Assembly (NCBI RefSeq): GCF_900100435.1
Contig: NZ_FNEX01000012.1
Location: 1 to 64,000, forward strand
Direction: 5' to 3'
DNA: 64,000 nucleotides
Origin: Pedobacter sp. ok626
GTDB lineage: Bacteria; Bacteroidota; Bacteroidia; Sphingobacteriales; Sphingobacteriaceae
The notes under the pieces were generated by a model. It did not search any database. It saw only the letters and a program-made list of their open reading frames with translations, and had not been told where the DNA came from. This document shows, piece by piece, positions 8,063 to 16,606 of the stretch (the first letter of the stretch is position 1; the number at the start of each line of letters is the position of its first letter). The translations under genes were made by a program, and so were the position numbers.

Positions 8063-9058
8063 TTAATCTTTTACGTAAGGATAATCCTGTTGCACATAAA
8101 CATCCTTAAATAACTCTGATGCATCAGGGAAAGGAGATTCTTCTGCAAATTTCACAGCATCATCAACAATCTGTTTTATCTTACCTTCAACTTCTTCAAT
8201 CCAAGCCTGATCAGCATATTTCTCTTTCAAAACAACTTCTCTCACAGACTCAATTGGATCTTTAGCTTTATATTCTTCTAATTCATCTTTAGTACGATAT
8301 TTAGCTGGATCTGACATCGAGTGTCCACGGTATCTGTATGTTCTCATTTCCAGGAAGGTTGGACCTTCACCAGCTCTTGCACGTTGGATAGCTTCGTCCA
8401 TTGCATTATGAACTGCAACCGGATCCATGCCGTCAACCGGAGCACATGGCATATCAAAGCCCAAACCTATTTTGTAAATGTCAGTCATGTTTGTAGTACG
8501 CTCAACAGAAGTACCCATTGCGTAAAAATTGTTTTCACAAACAAACACTACAGGAAGTTTCCAAAGCATAGCCATATTGAATGCCTCGTTTAAAGCACCC
8601 TGACGAACGGCACCATCACCCATGTAACAAATGTTTACATTGTTGGTACCTTTATATTTTTCAGCAAATGCAATACCCGCTCCCAATGGAATTTGTCCAC
8701 CTACAATTCCGTGTCCACCATAGAAATGAAATTCTTTACTGAACATGTGCATTGAACCACCTTTTCCTTTTGAACAGCCAGTAGCTTTACCGTACATTTC
8801 TGCCATAATGCTATCTGCACTTACACCCAAAGCCAGTGCATGAGCATGATCACGATAAGTAGTAATCATGGAGTCTCCTTTCTGCATAGCAGAAATTGCT
8901 CCCGCTACAACCGCTTCCTGACCGATATATAAATGACAAAATCCACGGATTTTTTGTTGTCCGTAAAGTTGACCGGTTTTCTCTTCGAACTTGCGCATCA
9001 GCAACATCGACTCAAACCACTTCAGATAGGTATCTTTATTTATTTCTACTGCACTCAT
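8063..9058 (-). CDS. pdhA: Pyruvate dehydrogenase E1 component, alpha subunit
   Basis: Thiamine-diphosphate-dependent decarboxylase subunit, 331 aa, that works with E1 beta to feed acetyl units to E2. The thiamine-diphosphate-binding motif runs from GDGAVRQGALNEAFNMA to the downstream ENN. The N-terminal part has the typical RKFEEKTGQLYGQQKIRGF, and the phosphorylation-loop-like region YRYRGHSMSDPAKYR is present. First gene of the pdhA-pdhC operon. A -7 element lies 29-36 bp upstream of the ATG. Branched-chain 2-oxoacid dehydrogenase is the main alternative, but the sequence and the E2 partner favour pyruvate. Confidence 0.95.
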   Translation of the reverse strand: MSAVEINKDTYLKWFESMLLMRKFEEKTGQLYGQQKIRGFCHLYIGQEAVVAGAISAMQKGDSMITTYRDHAHALALGVSADSIMAEMYGKATGCSKGKGGSMHMFSKEFHFYGGHGIVGGQIPLGAGIAFAEKYKGTNNVNICYMGDGAVRQGALNEAFNMAMLWKLPVVFVCENNFYAMGTSVERTTNMTDIYKIGLGFDMPCAPVDGMDPVAVHNAMDEAIQRARAGEGPTFLEMRTYRYRGHSMSDPAKYRTKDELEEYKAKDPIESVREVVLKEKYADQAWIEEVEGKIKQIVDDAVKFAEESPFPDASELFKDVYVQQDYPYVKD

Positions 9059-9086
9059 TTTTGGGGTGTTGATTTTTTTACGAGAG

Positions 9087-9094
9087 CAAATCTA
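9087..9094 (-). promoter_or_regulatory. -7 element of the pdhA-pdhC operon
   Basis: The minus strand reads TAGATTTG, an exact TAnnTTTG match, about 29 nt upstream of the pdhA ATG. A clear -33 TTG at 17-19 bp is missing. Confidence 0.5.
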
Positions 9095-9454
9095 CTTTTT
9101 TATTGCAATAAATCGAAGCAATTGATGTAAAATGCCTATAATGATTACATAAATTAAGTTGACCAGTAACGCTTCTAATGAGGTCAATATTAACACATAT
9201 GGCCAAGTTAACAAATTAAAAGCAAACAGAACATTCAGAACGCAATCATAAGTTGCACTCAAAACGCGACTGACAGAAACTTATATGGTGGAAAAAAATT
9301 GGCCGACTTTGTTAAAATGTTAATAACTTTCAATATAAACTTGCCCGTATTTGGATAACATTTGTAAAATGTATATGTTTGCCATCCAAACAATAAGCCC
9401 ATAGTGGTGTACGTTTAAGTGTAAGTGATTAATACCCAAACTTAACAGTATAAC
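9095..9454. other. Divergent intergenic region between pdhA and the NlpC/P60 gene
   Basis: A 360-bp gap with no gene I can support. It holds the pdhA promoter at one end and the plus-strand promoter at 9350-9381 at the other. The middle shows no repeat, hairpin or recognised RNA motif. Confidence 0.5.
9350..9381 (+). promoter_or_regulatory. Promoter of the NlpC/P60 peptidase gene
   Basis: TTTG at 9350-9353 and TATGTTTG at 9374-9381, separated by 20 bp, match the Bacteroidota -33/-7 pair. Transcription would start near 9387, giving a leader of about 65 nt. Confidence 0.6.
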
Positions 9455-10009
9455 ATGATAAAAAAGTTTTTGTTGTCCTCCCTGATTTGTATGTGCAGTC
9501 TTACGGCTATCAACGCACAAACGAAAACAAAAGAAACAAATAAATTAGCTGACCCAGATAATTTAGCTTCACAATATTTTTCACAAGTTATGGGTGTTGC
9601 AGTAGATGCAACTTCAAACGTAAAACTCTACAAATTCATTTACGAATGGATTGGTACTCCTTACAGATTTGGAGGAAATACACAAAAAGGAATTGATTGC
9701 TCGGCCTTCACCAAAGCAATTTATGATAAAGTTTTCAACACTACCATCTTAAGAAACTCACGTGATATTTTTAGCATGGTTGACCCATTGCCTAAAGATG
9801 AACTGAAAGAAGGAGATTTGGTATTTTTCAAAATAAAAAGTCGCAGTATTACGCATATCGGGATTTACCTTGGAGACAATCGCTTCGCGCATGCTTCGTC
9901 AAGTCGCGGTGTAGTGATCAGCAATTTAAACGAACCTTATTACTCAAGATATTTTTATAAAGGTGGCCGTATACTAGATGGCGTAAAGGAAGATCTTATT
10001 CAAGAATAG
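9455..10009 (+). CDS. Secreted NlpC/P60 (C40) cell-wall peptidase
   Basis: Predicted peptidoglycan endopeptidase that cuts stem-peptide bonds in the periplasm, 184 aa. A signal peptide (KKFLLSSLICMCSLTAINA) ends near residue 21. The single NlpC/P60 domain starts at WIGTPYRFGG. The catalytic Cys is C82 in GIDCSAF, the His is H134 in THIGIYLG, and H146 in FAHASSSRGV is the third polar residue. No SH3 or LysM targeting domain is present, so it is a short, stand-alone member of the family. It has its own promoter and a strong terminator at 10035-10066, hence is monocistronic. Confidence 0.93.
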   Translation: MIKKFLLSSLICMCSLTAINAQTKTKETNKLADPDNLASQYFSQVMGVAVDATSNVKLYKFIYEWIGTPYRFGGNTQKGIDCSAFTKAIYDKVFNTTILRNSRDIFSMVDPLPKDELKEGDLVFFKIKSRSITHIGIYLGDNRFAHASSSRGVVISNLNEPYYSRYFYKGGRILDGVKEDLIQE

Positions 10010-10034
10010 ATCCTCTTAACCTTTAACAATACTG

Positions 10035-10066
10035 GTCCTTCTAAATATTTAGAAGGACTTTTTTTA
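10035..10066 (+). terminator. Intrinsic terminator after the NlpC/P60 gene
   Basis: A 12-bp self-complementary stretch GTCCTTCTAAAT/ATTTAGAAGGAC (10035-10058) is followed by a run of T (10059-10066). Confidence 0.88.
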
Positions 10067-10079
10067 TACCCAGATAAAG

Positions 10080-11180
10080 ATGAAATTTTCTACCATAAGC
10101 TTTTTATCCGCCACCATCCTACTTGCTATGTCAAGCTGCCAAAGCAATACCGCAAGTGTTCCTAAACATTTACCTATCCAGGATACGCTTAAGGTGATAA
10201 AAAAGGATACAATCTCCATTGTAGCTGTTGGCGACATCATGATCGGCTCCGCTTACCCAAGTAAATCCAATCTACCTCCAGATGATGGAGTAAACAGCTT
10301 TAAAACAGTCGAATCCTTTTTGACTGGCGACATTATTTTTGGCAACTTAGAAGGTTGTTTTTTGAACAATGGAAAATCTACAAAGTGCAAAGACACAATT
10401 GGAAACAGCTGCTTTGCATTTAGAATGCCCGAACGCTATGCTGGGATCATCAAAAAAGCCGGATTTAACTTACTCAGTGTAGCCAACAATCATGTGGGCG
10501 ATTTTGGCTTAAAAGGAAGAACAAGAACCGCGGCCATTTTAGATTCACTAAACATCAATTATGCTGGCCTGATGTCCCATCCTTTCAGTGTTTTTGAAAA
10601 AGATAGTATCAAGTATGCTTTCTGCGCTTTTGCACCCAATGAGAATACGGTATCGATAAATAAAGTGGACAGCGCAACACAATTGGTTAAACGTTTAAAA
10701 GCAGAAACCGACATTGTAATCGTTTCCTTTCATGGAGGTGCAGAAGGTGCCAAATTTGAACATGTAACCAAGAAAACGGAAATATTTTACAACGAAAACC
10801 GCGGCAATGTATACGCATTTGCTCATGCTGTAATTGATGCTGGTGCCGATGTAGTTTTAGGTCACGGCCCACACGTAACCCGCGCTGTAGAAGTCTACAA
10901 AAACAAGTTTATCGCTTATAGTCTGGGAAATTTTTGCACCTATGGGATGTTTAGCCTTAAAGGTCCGAATGGAATTGCGCCCCTATTACGACTCAAAATA
11001 AACACCAAAGGAGATTTCTTATTTGCGGATATCGTTTCTGTAAAACAGGACAAGATCAATCGTCTAACCGTAGATGCTCAGGACGGAGCTTTCAAAAAAA
11101 TTAAATTACTAACTGACACGGACTTCCCTGGACACAATTTAGATTTCTCCTCATCAGGACGAATTCAGTTTAGAAACTAA
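10080..11180 (+). CDS. CapA-family lipoprotein (metallophosphatase-like, PgsA/CapA)
   Basis: 366 aa. The lipoprotein signal peptide ends with a lipobox at LAMSSC, so the protein should be lipid-anchored in the envelope. The CapA fold is clear from VAVGDIMIGS, GNLEGCFLNNG, SVANNHVGDFGLKG, VSFHGGAEG, HGPHVTRAVE and AYSLGNFC. These place the metal-ligand Asp, Asn and His residues of the calcineurin-like phosphoesterase superfamily. In Bacillus, homologues take part in poly-gamma-glutamate capsule synthesis or export. No pgsB or pgsC lies nearby, so that role should not be assumed. Its stop overlaps the convergent small membrane-protein gene by 4 bp. Confidence 0.9.
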   Translation: MKFSTISFLSATILLAMSSCQSNTASVPKHLPIQDTLKVIKKDTISIVAVGDIMIGSAYPSKSNLPPDDGVNSFKTVESFLTGDIIFGNLEGCFLNNGKSTKCKDTIGNSCFAFRMPERYAGIIKKAGFNLLSVANNHVGDFGLKGRTRTAAILDSLNINYAGLMSHPFSVFEKDSIKYAFCAFAPNENTVSINKVDSATQLVKRLKAETDIVIVSFHGGAEGAKFEHVTKKTEIFYNENRGNVYAFAHAVIDAGADVVLGHGPHVTRAVEVYKNKFIAYSLGNFCTYGMFSLKGPNGIAPLLRLKINTKGDFLFADIVSVKQDKINRLTVDAQDGAFKKIKLLTDTDFPGHNLDFSSSGRIQFRN

Positions 11181-11362
11181 GACTCGTCCTTTGTATTTTT
11201 AACCAAACCGATACCTGATACAAAAAATATCAATCCAATAATACCAGCAACAACCAGTTCGCGGCTTTGAATGCTGTGCTTCACAAAGCCATATCCGGCA
11301 TAAATAAGTCCTATTACACCTAATACGGTTAGTACAGTGCCAAAAATACGTTTAACATTCAT
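11177..11362 (-). CDS. Small two-helix membrane protein, unknown function
   Basis: 61 aa from ATG 11362 (MNVKRIFGTVLTVLGVIG); an in-frame ATG at 11401 would add a poorly conserved-looking extension. There are two transmembrane helices, roughly residues 5-22 and 35-55, joined by a short loop with SIQSRELVV. The tail KNTKDES is polar. Composition and layout resemble small inner-membrane proteins such as the DUF3185 type, but I do not assign a family. Convergent with and overlapping the CapA-like gene by 4 bp. Confidence 0.62.
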   Translation of the reverse strand: MNVKRIFGTVLTVLGVIGLIYAGYGFVKHSIQSRELVVAGIIGLIFFVSGIGLVKNTKDES

Positions 11363-11502
11363 GATGATTAGATTTAGTACAAATCGTATTACAATATCCA
11401 TGCCTTTATGGCGAATTCAACAATAAGATCATTAAATCTTCAAATGAGACAAAAATTTTAGTATCTTGATATCGTCATATTCGTAACCTATAAAACCCCA
11501 TT

Positions 11503-12432
11503 ATGTATACAACGTACATCATTCTTTTTGTTCTGATAGTCATTTTAATCAGCTCATTCGTTACCGTTAAACAAGGCACAATTGCTGTAGTTACAATTTT
11601 TGGCAAGTATAGACGGCTTTTAAGCCCAGGACTTAGCCTAAAAATACCTCTAATCGAAACCATTCACTCCCGAATCTCGATACAGAACCGGTCAGTAGAG
11701 TTATCTTTTCAAGCGGTTACTCAAGATCAGGCAAATGTATACTTTAAGGCAATGCTCCTTTATTCTGTAATCAACCACGATGAAGAAACTATTAAAAACG
11801 TAGCTTTTAAGTTCGTAGATTCAACGAACTTAATGCAGGCGCTAATTCGTACCATCGAAGGGTCGATCAGGGCTTATGTGGCCACACAGAAGCAAGCCAA
11901 TGTACTTGCACAGCGTAATGAAATTGTAGACCATGTTAAACATCAAATTGACCAGGTATTGGAAAGTTGGGGTTATCATTTGCAGGATTTACAACTTAAC
12001 GACATTACTTTTGACGAGGAGATCATGCGCTCGATGAGTCGTGTTGTGGCTTCTAATAACTTAAAAGCAGCTGCAGAAAATGAAGGTCAGGCTTTATTAA
12101 TTACTAAGACTAAAGGAGCTGAAGCGGATGGTAATGCCATTAAAATTGCTGCCGCTGCTGAGCGTGAAGCTGCACAGCTTCGTGGACAGGGTATTGCCTT
12201 ATTTAGAGCTGAGGTTGCACATGGTATGACTAAAGCTGCCATGGAAATGGAAGAAGCTAATCTGGATATATCGGTAATCCTTTTCACCATGTGGACAGAG
12301 TCAATTAAACAATTTGCAGAGAATAGCGAAGGCAATGTAATCTTCCTGGATGGCTCAACTGAAGGGATGAACCGCACCATGAAAGAAATGATGGCCATGC
12401 AAATTCAAAAAAATACAGACAGCAAAAAATAA
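11503..12432 (+). CDS. SPFH/Band-7 membrane protein (stomatin/slipin-like)
   Basis: 309 aa, membrane-anchored by an N-terminal helix (YIILFVLIVILISSFVTV), with the SPFH domain running from VKQGTIAVVTIFGKY through about residue 190. An Ala/Glu-rich coiled-coil follows (AAAENEGQALLITKTKGAEADG and onward to about residue 250), as in prohibitins and slipins. Family members form oligomeric rings that scaffold membrane microdomains or control proteases. The NfeD partner often next to slipins is absent, so the partner is unknown. Ends in a strong bidirectional terminator. Confidence 0.88.
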   Translation: MYTTYIILFVLIVILISSFVTVKQGTIAVVTIFGKYRRLLSPGLSLKIPLIETIHSRISIQNRSVELSFQAVTQDQANVYFKAMLLYSVINHDEETIKNVAFKFVDSTNLMQALIRTIEGSIRAYVATQKQANVLAQRNEIVDHVKHQIDQVLESWGYHLQDLQLNDITFDEEIMRSMSRVVASNNLKAAAENEGQALLITKTKGAEADGNAIKIAAAAEREAAQLRGQGIALFRAEVAHGMTKAAMEMEEANLDISVILFTMWTESIKQFAENSEGNVIFLDGSTEGMNRTMKEMMAMQIQKNTDSKK

Positions 12433-12443
12433 ACACTTGCTTA

Positions 12444-12485
12444 TATACAAAAAGGGCATCATGTATATGATGCCCTTTTTGTATA
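12444..12485. terminator. Bidirectional intrinsic terminator between convergent genes
   Basis: A perfect 19-bp inverted repeat (12444-12462 with 12467-12485) has A- and T-runs at its flanks. It can end both the SPFH transcript (plus) and the protease transcript (minus). Confidence 0.92.
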
Positions 12486-12499
12486 TAGTTGAATGATCT

Positions 12500-14680
12500 T
12501 TATTTAAACTCTGCCGTAGTTTTAACAAGTTGTTTTCCCTTAGGATTTGTCAGTTCCATAAAGTCGGCCATAATCTTTAAGCTCTCATTCTGAATAAAAT
12601 CAAAATTATCTTCTTTCTTTATCTTGTCTCCTTTTTTAACAGGGGCCAAACCTCTTGATGCTCTTAAAGCGTTTAACCTGGACAGGTTCTTCGCTTCAAG
12701 ACTGTCTCTTTCTATTTTCAATTTACCTTCATTTAAAGGCACTGAAACCTCAGACTCACGCTTTTTAGATTCAGCAATATCTTGCACCATAATCTTATAA
12801 TCAGGTGATTTCTCCATACGTTGGTCATGCAGCTTCACAAGTTCTGATTTAAACGGTGTTAGATCGCCAACAGGGGCAAAATCAGACCTTTTAACTTCAT
12901 CCCAAGGTAAGGCCGAAGGTTCTGTATCCTCTCCGATTTTATCCATTGGATATAACGATGGGAATTGAATATCAGGCATTACTCCTTTATGTTGTGTACT
13001 GCTACCGGTTACGCGATAAAACTTAGCCATTGTAAGGTTGATTTGCCCAAGCTTAACGTCATCCTTAGCTCCTTTTAGTATCATTCCATTTTTATTTACC
13101 AAAGCCGCTAGCTTCTGTAAAATAGACGGATTAACCAATTTATTCATATCGATTGAAGACTGCACAGTTCCCTTACCGTAGGTTTGTGTCCCCATGATAA
13201 TTCCTCTTCCATAATCCTGAATTGCACCAGCAAAGATCTCAGACGCAGAAGCACTCAATCTATCTACCATAACCCCTAATGGACCATCCCATACTACACC
13301 AGGATTGGTATCCTCACTTACTTCTACATCGTTTTTAAGGTCCTTAACCTGCACAACGGGCCCTTTATTGATAAACAAACCAGTAAGATCGATAGCTTCC
13401 ACCAAAGAACCGCCACCATTTGCTCTTAAATCCATTACAATTGCATCAACCTTATCTAGTCTTTTCAAGGTGTCAATCAATAGCCTTACGTCACGTGTTG
13501 TACTTTTATAATTAGGGTCCCCTGCATTTGCCGCTTTAAAATCAGCATAAAAAGCAGGGACAGTAATGACACCGATTTTGTATGGTTTGCCATTAGATTG
13601 TATAGTCTGTACTTTCTTTTTAGCAGATTGGTCTTCCATTACGATTTTCTCTCTCACCAATTCTATAATAACTGGCTTAGAAGACATTTCTTTACCTACT
13701 GGAATGATCTTCAAACGAACCTTTGTACCTTTAGGACCTTTTATTTTCGCAACAGAATTCTCAATTCTCCAGCCAATAATATCTTCAAATTCACCATCAC
13801 CTTGCGCTACTCCGATAATCCTATCGCCAGCACTTAATAGCTTGCTTTTAAATGCAGGTCCGCCTGGAACTACCTCTGAAATCTTCAGCACTTCGTTTTC
13901 TAATTGTAATCTTGCACCGATACCTTCAAAAGACCTAGCCATGTCTTCATTGAATTGCTGAGCATTGGTCGGGTTGAAGTAGTTTGTATGTGGATCAATC
14001 GTTTCGGTAAACGCATCCATCACAGTCTGAAACACATCCTGATTATTTAGTTTTGAAGCTTGCGACTTCAACGCTTGATAACGTTTTGTAAGTGTTTCTT
14101 GATTCTTAGCCTCAGCAGTTCCGGCAATCTTTAAATTAACCAATTCGTATTTAATCCTTTTTCTCCAGATATCGTCCAACTCAGTCTTTGATTTTGCCCA
14201 AGGCATTTTTTCACGATCAAACACATAGGTCTCATTCGCATTAAAATTCTGCTTTGCTTTAATTTCAGTGAAAGCAAAGTTGATAAATTCGTTATATCGC
14301 TTTAAATAAACATTAAATATATAAAATGGAGCGTTCAAGTCTCCGTTACGGAAATCATCATCTAATGAAAATCTGAATTTCTCAAACTCCTTAATATCTG
14401 ATGCCTGGAAATAATATTTATAGGGATCAAGCTCCTTAATGTATTTATCCAATACCAGTGAAGAGATCGAATCGTTTACTTTTATTTTCTTGTAATTGTA
14501 ATTTTCAATCAGCGCAACTATCTCCTTACATACCAAGGCCTGCTTCTCATCGGGCATAATATTGCTGACTCCCGGAACCAATTGTTGGGGTTGTGGAGCC
14601 GCGTGACATGCAAGAACTGCGGCAGTAAAGGTTACCAGTAATATCTTTTTTAACATCTCTTTTACGATTTTAAAATCCAT
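12500..14680 (-). CDS. Tail-specific (carboxy-terminal processing) protease, Prc/CtpA type
   Basis: Periplasmic S41 serine protease of 726 aa that trims or degrades envelope proteins from their C-termini. The signal region LLVTFTAAVLACHAAP has a lipobox-like VLAC, so it may be lipid-anchored; a start at residue 9 (14656) gives a cleaner signal peptide. The N-terminal helical region (DEKQALVCKEIV to about residue 220) and the PDZ domain (FEGIGARLQLENEVLKISEV, GGPAFKSKLLSAGDRI) precede the catalytic core. Ser is in the motif SASASEIFAGAIQDYGR and Lys in GTQTYGKGTVQ. A long C-terminal domain follows, as in the Prc subgroup. Monocistronic between two terminators. Confidence 0.94.
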   Translation of the reverse strand: MDFKIVKEMLKKILLVTFTAAVLACHAAPQPQQLVPGVSNIMPDEKQALVCKEIVALIENYNYKKIKVNDSISSLVLDKYIKELDPYKYYFQASDIKEFEKFRFSLDDDFRNGDLNAPFYIFNVYLKRYNEFINFAFTEIKAKQNFNANETYVFDREKMPWAKSKTELDDIWRKRIKYELVNLKIAGTAEAKNQETLTKRYQALKSQASKLNNQDVFQTVMDAFTETIDPHTNYFNPTNAQQFNEDMARSFEGIGARLQLENEVLKISEVVPGGPAFKSKLLSAGDRIIGVAQGDGEFEDIIGWRIENSVAKIKGPKGTKVRLKIIPVGKEMSSKPVIIELVREKIVMEDQSAKKKVQTIQSNGKPYKIGVITVPAFYADFKAANAGDPNYKSTTRDVRLLIDTLKRLDKVDAIVMDLRANGGGSLVEAIDLTGLFINKGPVVQVKDLKNDVEVSEDTNPGVVWDGPLGVMVDRLSASASEIFAGAIQDYGRGIIMGTQTYGKGTVQSSIDMNKLVNPSILQKLAALVNKNGMILKGAKDDVKLGQINLTMAKFYRVTGSSTQHKGVMPDIQFPSLYPMDKIGEDTEPSALPWDEVKRSDFAPVGDLTPFKSELVKLHDQRMEKSPDYKIMVQDIAESKKRESEVSVPLNEGKLKIERDSLEAKNLSRLNALRASRGLAPVKKGDKIKKEDNFDFIQNESLKIMADFMELTNPKGKQLVKTTAEFK

Positions 14681-14715
14681 TTTTGTATTTAGTACTAATA
14701 TGATACCAATTTTAG

Positions 14716-14757
14716 AAAAAAAAAGAAAAGAGACAGTATTATTACTGTCTCTTTTCT
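14716..14757 (-). terminator. Intrinsic terminator of the TPR-protein gene
   Basis: The stem at 14724-14738 pairs with 14743-14757 (15 bp, loop TTAT). On the minus strand it is followed by a T-run from 14723 down to 14716. It lies about 70 bp past the stop of the gene ending at 14827. Confidence 0.88.
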
Positions 14758-14826
14758 GTAAACATACTAAAAGTAGTCAAATTACTATAATGACAATGAT
14801 ACAAAAAAAACGATTTGTTTTATAAT

Positions 14827-15522
14827 TTATTGTTTCACCAATTGTTTCTTGGCCATAGCTTTAGCGGGGATCTGAGCCTTTGCTTCTCTAATTTGATTTT
14901 TAAATCTTGCTAGATTTGAAGACTTCGCCAAAAGCTCGGCCCTATTTATGTCTTTCAAGGCAAGCGTGTATTCTTTTTTCTTCGTTTTTACCTGTGCAAG
15001 ACCCAAAACCGAATCTATATATGCATTGTTATCGCCTACTTGTTTAGCAAGTATCCCTTGTTGCGTATAGAACCATAAGGATTGCGTTAACTTATCTGCT
15101 GCCAGGTATATTTTACCCAACTGATTATACGATTCCATCTGTCCTGTCTTACTGCCAATTTTGGAGTAATTTTTTAAAGCGACATTAAGTGTCACCTGTT
15201 CAGCTTCAGCATAATGCGCCATTAAATAATGAGCATTCGCTAATCTTAATAATGCTGACCCGTATTGGCTAAACTTCTTAGAACTATTGTATTCAAATGC
15301 GGCCTTACCAAATAGGGTAATCGCTTCATTTAAATCGCCATGACGCTCTTTCTTCTCTGCGTCGGCAAAATAGGTATCCCCATTATTTTCTTCCAGATTA
15401 GAAGCAACAATATTCACGGCCCCATTTACTGATGGCGGTTGTTGCGACAAAAAAGGACTTGTTTGGGACATAGCCTCATTAGAGATAAAAAGGCAAATCA
15501 ATAGGAAACAAATTTTGCTCAT
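14827..15522 (-). CDS. Secreted tetratricopeptide-repeat protein
   Basis: 231 aa, with signal peptide KICFLLICLFISNEAMSQ. Four to five TPR-like helical pairs are visible: YFADAEKKERHGDLNEAITLFGKAAF, SALLRLANAHYLMAHYAEAEQ, ESYNQLGKIYLAADKLTQSL, IDSVLGLAQVKTKKKEYTLA. No enzymatic or regulatory output domain follows; the C-terminus is a basic tail ending AMAKKQLVKQ. TPRs are protein-interaction scaffolds, so a periplasmic adaptor role is likely but the partner is unknown. It may derive from the sensor region of TPR histidine kinases common in Bacteroidota. Probably monocistronic. Confidence 0.8.
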   Translation of the reverse strand: MSKICFLLICLFISNEAMSQTSPFLSQQPPSVNGAVNIVASNLEENNGDTYFADAEKKERHGDLNEAITLFGKAAFEYNSSKKFSQYGSALLRLANAHYLMAHYAEAEQVTLNVALKNYSKIGSKTGQMESYNQLGKIYLAADKLTQSLWFYTQQGILAKQVGDNNAYIDSVLGLAQVKTKKKEYTLALKDINRAELLAKSSNLARFKNQIREAKAQIPAKAMAKKQLVKQ

Positions 15523-15583
15523 CGGGTCAAAGATATGACAATTTTAGATAAACAACTGTATACTAAACAAAAAGGAGGGAAAT

Positions 15584-16153
15584 TCAGACTTTACTTAGTG
15601 GTAGATAACCAAGGTGTAATTCATCTTCAAAGGGGAAAGTTGTAGGTTCTATTTGTATGTGGAACCTTCTTTTCACATGCTCTGGAAGAACGTCAGCGAT
15701 TTCAAATGCATCATCAACATCGACTCCATACTTATCATCGATATGAGAAACAGCACTCTCAAATCCTGTATGCCTATAAAAAGTAGTCTCTTTGGCCAAT
15801 CTGGTGGCTTCCGCTATGGTGTCAGTAATCAAGAGCATCTTATAATGGAGCTCATCAAATTCTCCCGGTTTATATCCCCCAAGATTGATAAAAAATAGTT
15901 TATTCATGTTGAACTCCACTATATTGGCCATAGGTACCACTTTCAAACTATAGCCACCCACCGTTGTTACTTCCCGCCAGGCATCAATATGGATTTTTCC
16001 ATTTGCTTCTGGCCAAAAATCCGTAATATCAGTCTTCAAATCGCTTAGGGAATTTCCTATGGCAAAAAATACATCATGCTGCTCTGTATGCCTCCCCTCT
16101 GGTTTGCAGCCAAGTAAAATCATAAATAATTTAAGCGCATCGGTGTATTCCAT
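15584..16153 (-). CDS. DUF1543 domain protein
   Basis: 189 aa with no signal peptide. The opening KLFMILLGCKPEGRHTEQHD is the DUF1543 signature. A related second half follows (YSLKVVPM, KLFFINLGGYKPGEFDELH), giving the internal two-fold repeat typical of the family. Function is unknown in the literature I can recall. It is 12 bp downstream of the phosphatase gene, on the same strand, so probably the last gene of the fumC-lipoprotein-nuclease-phosphatase run. An internal Met at residue 11 is an alternative start. Confidence 0.85.
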   Translation of the reverse strand: MEYTDALKLFMILLGCKPEGRHTEQHDVFFAIGNSLSDLKTDITDFWPEANGKIHIDAWREVTTVGGYSLKVVPMANIVEFNMNKLFFINLGGYKPGEFDELHYKMLLITDTIAEATRLAKETTFYRHTGFESAVSHIDDKYGVDVDDAFEIADVLPEHVKRRFHIQIEPTTFPFEDELHLGYLPLSKV

Positions 16154-16164
16154 TTGACAAGTAT

Positions 16165-16602
16165 TTACTTAAAATCTGTGATGATTTGCTTACAGCGCTC
16201 TTCTATTTCCAAAAATACGGGCTCAAACAGCTTATCATCAAAATAAGGATCTGTTACTTCAAGCTCATCCGGCAAAAATAACCTCACTTTATTACGATGC
16301 TCTGCAGTTGAAGCTAATTTTAATACATCTTTCAAATTATTTTGATCCATAACCAGGATATGATCGTAATCATCAAACATATCCCGGTTAAAATGTCTGG
16401 CCCTTTGTTTAGAAATATCATAACCAAAATTGCTGGCTATAGCAATACTTCTTCTATCAGCAGGCTGATTTACATGCCAGTCACCCGTTCCTGCAGAAGA
16501 GATTTCCCAGCCCAATTGCTGCTCCTCCACCAGATGGCGCATAATACCCTCCGCCAATGGCGAACGGCAAATATTACCCAGGCAAACCATTAATATCTTC
16601 AT
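16165..16602 (-). CDS. Low-molecular-weight protein-tyrosine phosphatase
   Basis: 145 aa from ATG 16602, which puts the P-loop near the N-terminus as in the family (MKILMVCLGNICRSPLAEG; nucleophile C7, R13). The general-acid Asp lies in VTDPYFDD near the C-terminus. A longer frame to 16650 would overlap the nuclease gene and is not supported by homology. The start lies 4 bp after the S1/P1 nuclease stop. Such phosphatases act on tyrosine kinases controlling exopolysaccharide, or on other cytoplasmic substrates. No such kinase is in this window. Confidence 0.93.
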   Translation of the reverse strand: MKILMVCLGNICRSPLAEGIMRHLVEEQQLGWEISSAGTGDWHVNQPADRRSIAIASNFGYDISKQRARHFNRDMFDDYDHILVMDQNNLKDVLKLASTAEHRNKVRLFLPDELEVTDPYFDDKLFEPVFLEIEERCKQIITDFK

Positions 16603-16606
16603 TTCC

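Noticed and set aside
13305..13961. Plus-strand ORFs antisense to the tail-specific protease
   Set aside because: The minus-strand frame has all protease motifs; the antisense translations are low-information Ser/Leu/Phe-rich shadows.
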